Source of the DNA: Roseburia hominis
Lineage (GTDB): Bacteria; Bacillota; Clostridia; Lachnospirales; Lachnospiraceae
DNA length: 64,000 nt
Assembly: GCA_040702975.1 (NCBI GenBank)
Contig: CP159990.1
Coordinates: forward strand, 2,294,001 to 2,358,000
Reading direction: 5' to 3'
Every line of letters starts with the position of its first letter. Position 1 is the first letter of the stretch. A program made the translations under genes and the position numbers. The notes beneath the pieces were generated by a model, which saw only the letters and a program-made list of their open reading frames with translations, had not been told where the DNA came from and did not search any database. Shown here in pieces: positions 62,460 to 64,000 of the stretch.

Positions 62460-64000
62460 ATGAGACTAAAAAAGAAAGTACAAGCTGAATTAGTATATCC
62501 AACACAAAATAAGAAACGCGTCATGCGGTTGAATTATTTCCTTGGAAATAGAGCTGTGCTGCCGGTGCTTACGGTTGCCTTGGATATATTGGTTCTCTTT
62601 TTAGGCAGTTATCTGATCAACCTTGTCCGGAATTTCCCGGAATGGATGAGCGGTGCTGTTGATATAAGAACATATGCAGGCCTGCATAACATACTTCCCT
62701 TGCTGCGGATTTCCGGAACAAGTAAGGCGATATTTTTCTTTGTTATAGGGATTGTAGATTTTATTTTCATTTTCAAGGTTCGGGTGGCTTTTGGCGAATC
62801 GAATATGAATAAAGGGCAAAAAGGGACTGCGAGATTTGCAACTTTGAGTGAGATCAAGGAACAGTATAAGGAAGTCCCTGCGAAAGAAGAGAAGTATCCT
62901 GGCCGGGGCGGAATGCTTATAAGCCGGTATAAGGATAAATGTTATATTGAAACGGATCCCGTACATGGATTGTTTTTAGGTATTACAAGAGCAGGTAAAG
63001 ATGAGATGTTCCTCCGGCCGATGATTGAGATCAATTCAAGGGCAGTAGATGCGCCTTCCATGCTCATAGTCGATTTGAAACTGGAAAATTATAAAAGCAC
63101 AAGCCTGCTTCTTAAGGAGAGAGGATATGACACTTATTTGATCAATATTGCATTCCCAAAGTATTCGGATGGCATCCAGCTTTTAGATAAAGTGATCGAA
63201 CGGATCAGGGAAGGTGATATTGATGAGGCAGAGGCGCTCTGCACACAGATTGCGGATATCCTGTTCCGGGAAGAGAATAGTGTACAGTCTGAGAATTCCA
63301 GGTACTTTAAGAATAATGCAACGAACCTTCTGCGGGCGATGATTTTTGCCCAGACGGAGGACTGCCTGAAGCAGGACGAAGAAATGGACCGGAAATGCAG
63401 GCTTAAATGGGAAGAAAAGCAGAAGGAATATGTGCTTTATTCTGAAGAAAGGCAGATGCAGATCGATGTACAGTTTGAATTTGAAAAGAAAAGATTTTTT
63501 TCAACGCATACTCCAGAGTATCATACCGGGGAATGGCAGTCCTATGTACTGAAGAAAATGAAGCAGATACCGGCCTATGAAGAATACAAGCCATGTATGG
63601 ATAACGTAAGGAAGGTTACATTTTATTCTATTCTCTATACCTTCTCTACATTGGCTGAGACAGTTGTCGACCAGAAAACCGGAAGAACAAAGCTGGACGT
63701 GTATTTTGGAAAACGGCCGGTAAATGACAAGGCAAGAAAATATTTCAGTTCTATCAAAATAGCGGGTTCAGATAAAACAAAAGGGAATATCTATTCTACG
63801 ATGCTGTCTGATCTGCAGATTTTTATGAGGAACGATATCGGAGCTTTGACGTCGGAAAGCTCATTTAATATCGATGACATTGGATTTGGAGAACGGCCGG
63901 TGGCAGTCTATCTTGGAATGCCGGAATATGACCAGACGAAAAACAGCATTATCTCCATCTTTATGACACAGGTATACTATGAACTTTCGCGGCGGTGCGC
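62460..64000 (+). CDS. VirD4/TraG-type conjugation coupling protein (3' partial)
   Basis: At least 513 residues, open at the right edge. Two membrane segments (VLPVLTVALDILVLFLGSYL and AIFFFVIGIVDFIFIFKV) are followed by GTARFATLSEI and the nucleotide loop GLFLGITRAGKDEM (Lys180), then SMLIVDLKLENYKS and the YFKNNATNLLRAMIFAQ block. These belong to the T4SS-DNA_transf family, ATPases that bring DNA-relaxase complexes to the channel. The loop reads ITRAGKD rather than the usual GTGSGKG/T, as in Tn1549-like elements of this order. ATG 62460 has GGAG six bases upstream. The same frame stays open 5' to 62346 without a normal start codon. Confidence 0.9.
   Translation, partial: MRLKKKVQAELVYPTQNKKRVMRLNYFLGNRAVLPVLTVALDILVLFLGSYLINLVRNFPEWMSGAVDIRTYAGLHNILPLLRISGTSKAIFFFVIGIVDFIFIFKVRVAFGESNMNKGQKGTARFATLSEIKEQYKEVPAKEEKYPGRGGMLISRYKDKCYIETDPVHGLFLGITRAGKDEMFLRPMIEINSRAVDAPSMLIVDLKLENYKSTSLLLKERGYDTYLINIAFPKYSDGIQLLDKVIERIREGDIDEAEALCTQIADILFREENSVQSENSRYFKNNATNLLRAMIFAQTEDCLKQDEEMDRKCRLKWEEKQKEYVLYSEERQMQIDVQFEFEKKRFFSTHTPEYHTGEWQSYVLKKMKQIPAYEEYKPCMDNVRKVTFYSILYTFSTLAETVVDQKTGRTKLDVYFGKRPVNDKARKYFSSIKIAGSDKTKGNIYSTMLSDLQIFMRNDIGALTSESSFNIDDIGFGERPVAVYLGMPEYDQTKNSIISIFMTQVYYELSRRC

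Noticed and set aside
1..64000. CRISPR arrays, tRNA, rRNA, T-box or common riboswitches
   Set aside because: I saw no regularly spaced repeats, no tRNA-like T-loop sequences with matching stems, and no T-box GGTGG-type core; a covariance search would be needed to exclude weaker cases.

Overview
The window reads as chromosome of an anaerobic gut Firmicute, most likely a Lachnospiraceae member. I infer this from gene content and protein style: ferredoxin-dependent indolepyruvate oxidoreductase, GH31-like and M60 mucinase-type domains, VanRS-like regulators, AGGAGG-type ribosome sites, TTGACA/TATAAT promoters and a Firmicute LexA operator at recA. Nearly all genes lie on the + strand. I found no rRNA, tRNA or CRISPR array.

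Layout. 1-5.3 kb: the end of a HelD-type helicase joined to a GH31 N-terminal-like domain, then iorA-iorB-paaK (aryl-pyruvate oxidation plus aryl-CoA ligase) with a triplicated gene tail. 5.4-9.1 kb: a small unknown protein, trmO, a CarD-family regulator, an acetylglutamate-kinase-like protein that has lost its catalytic motifs, and an EamA transporter. 9.2-14.9 kb: the conserved pyrH-frr-uppS-cdsA-dxr-rseP-gre run. 15-19.8 kb: a membrane protein and a glycerate module (cdaR, GntP permease, glycerate 2-kinase). 19.9-25.1 kb: a variable patch with an IS110-family element, a CapA-like phosphoesterase, a broken MoxR-type ATPase gene and an AAA/PD-(D/E)XK protein. 25.2-29.1 kb: a VanR/VanS-like pair, a serine DD-carboxypeptidase and a nitroreductase. 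29.3-35.8 kb: a very large secreted M60 metalloprotease carrying a dockerin, followed by a membrane-anchored protein with a cohesin-like domain and FIVAR repeats. 36-37.5 kb: a minus-strand ABC importer without a binding protein. 37.7-51.1 kb: mostly housekeeping genes (queH, argH, asd, ppk1, topB, a beta-helix protein, an MBL hydrolase, an ABC exporter, a sodium symporter). 51.5-53.3 kb: recA-recX under a LexA-type promoter.

From about 53.4 kb to the end the DNA changes character. A winged-helix protein and about 800 bases of AT-rich, structured non-coding DNA lead into a sortase-pilus operon (two pilins joined in one reading frame, a class C sortase, a third pilin-like protein and a membrane protein). 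It continues directly into a small VirB2-like membrane protein and a VirD4-type coupling protein that runs off the window. I read this as the left part of a conjugative element whose sortase pilus may serve mating contact. A 12-base inverted repeat flanks 107 bases just upstream of the pilin start. One arm lies inside a strong intrinsic terminator, and a promoter-like sequence inside the segment points away from the pilin. The layout is what a phase-variable invertible switch in the OFF state would look like, but this is unproven.
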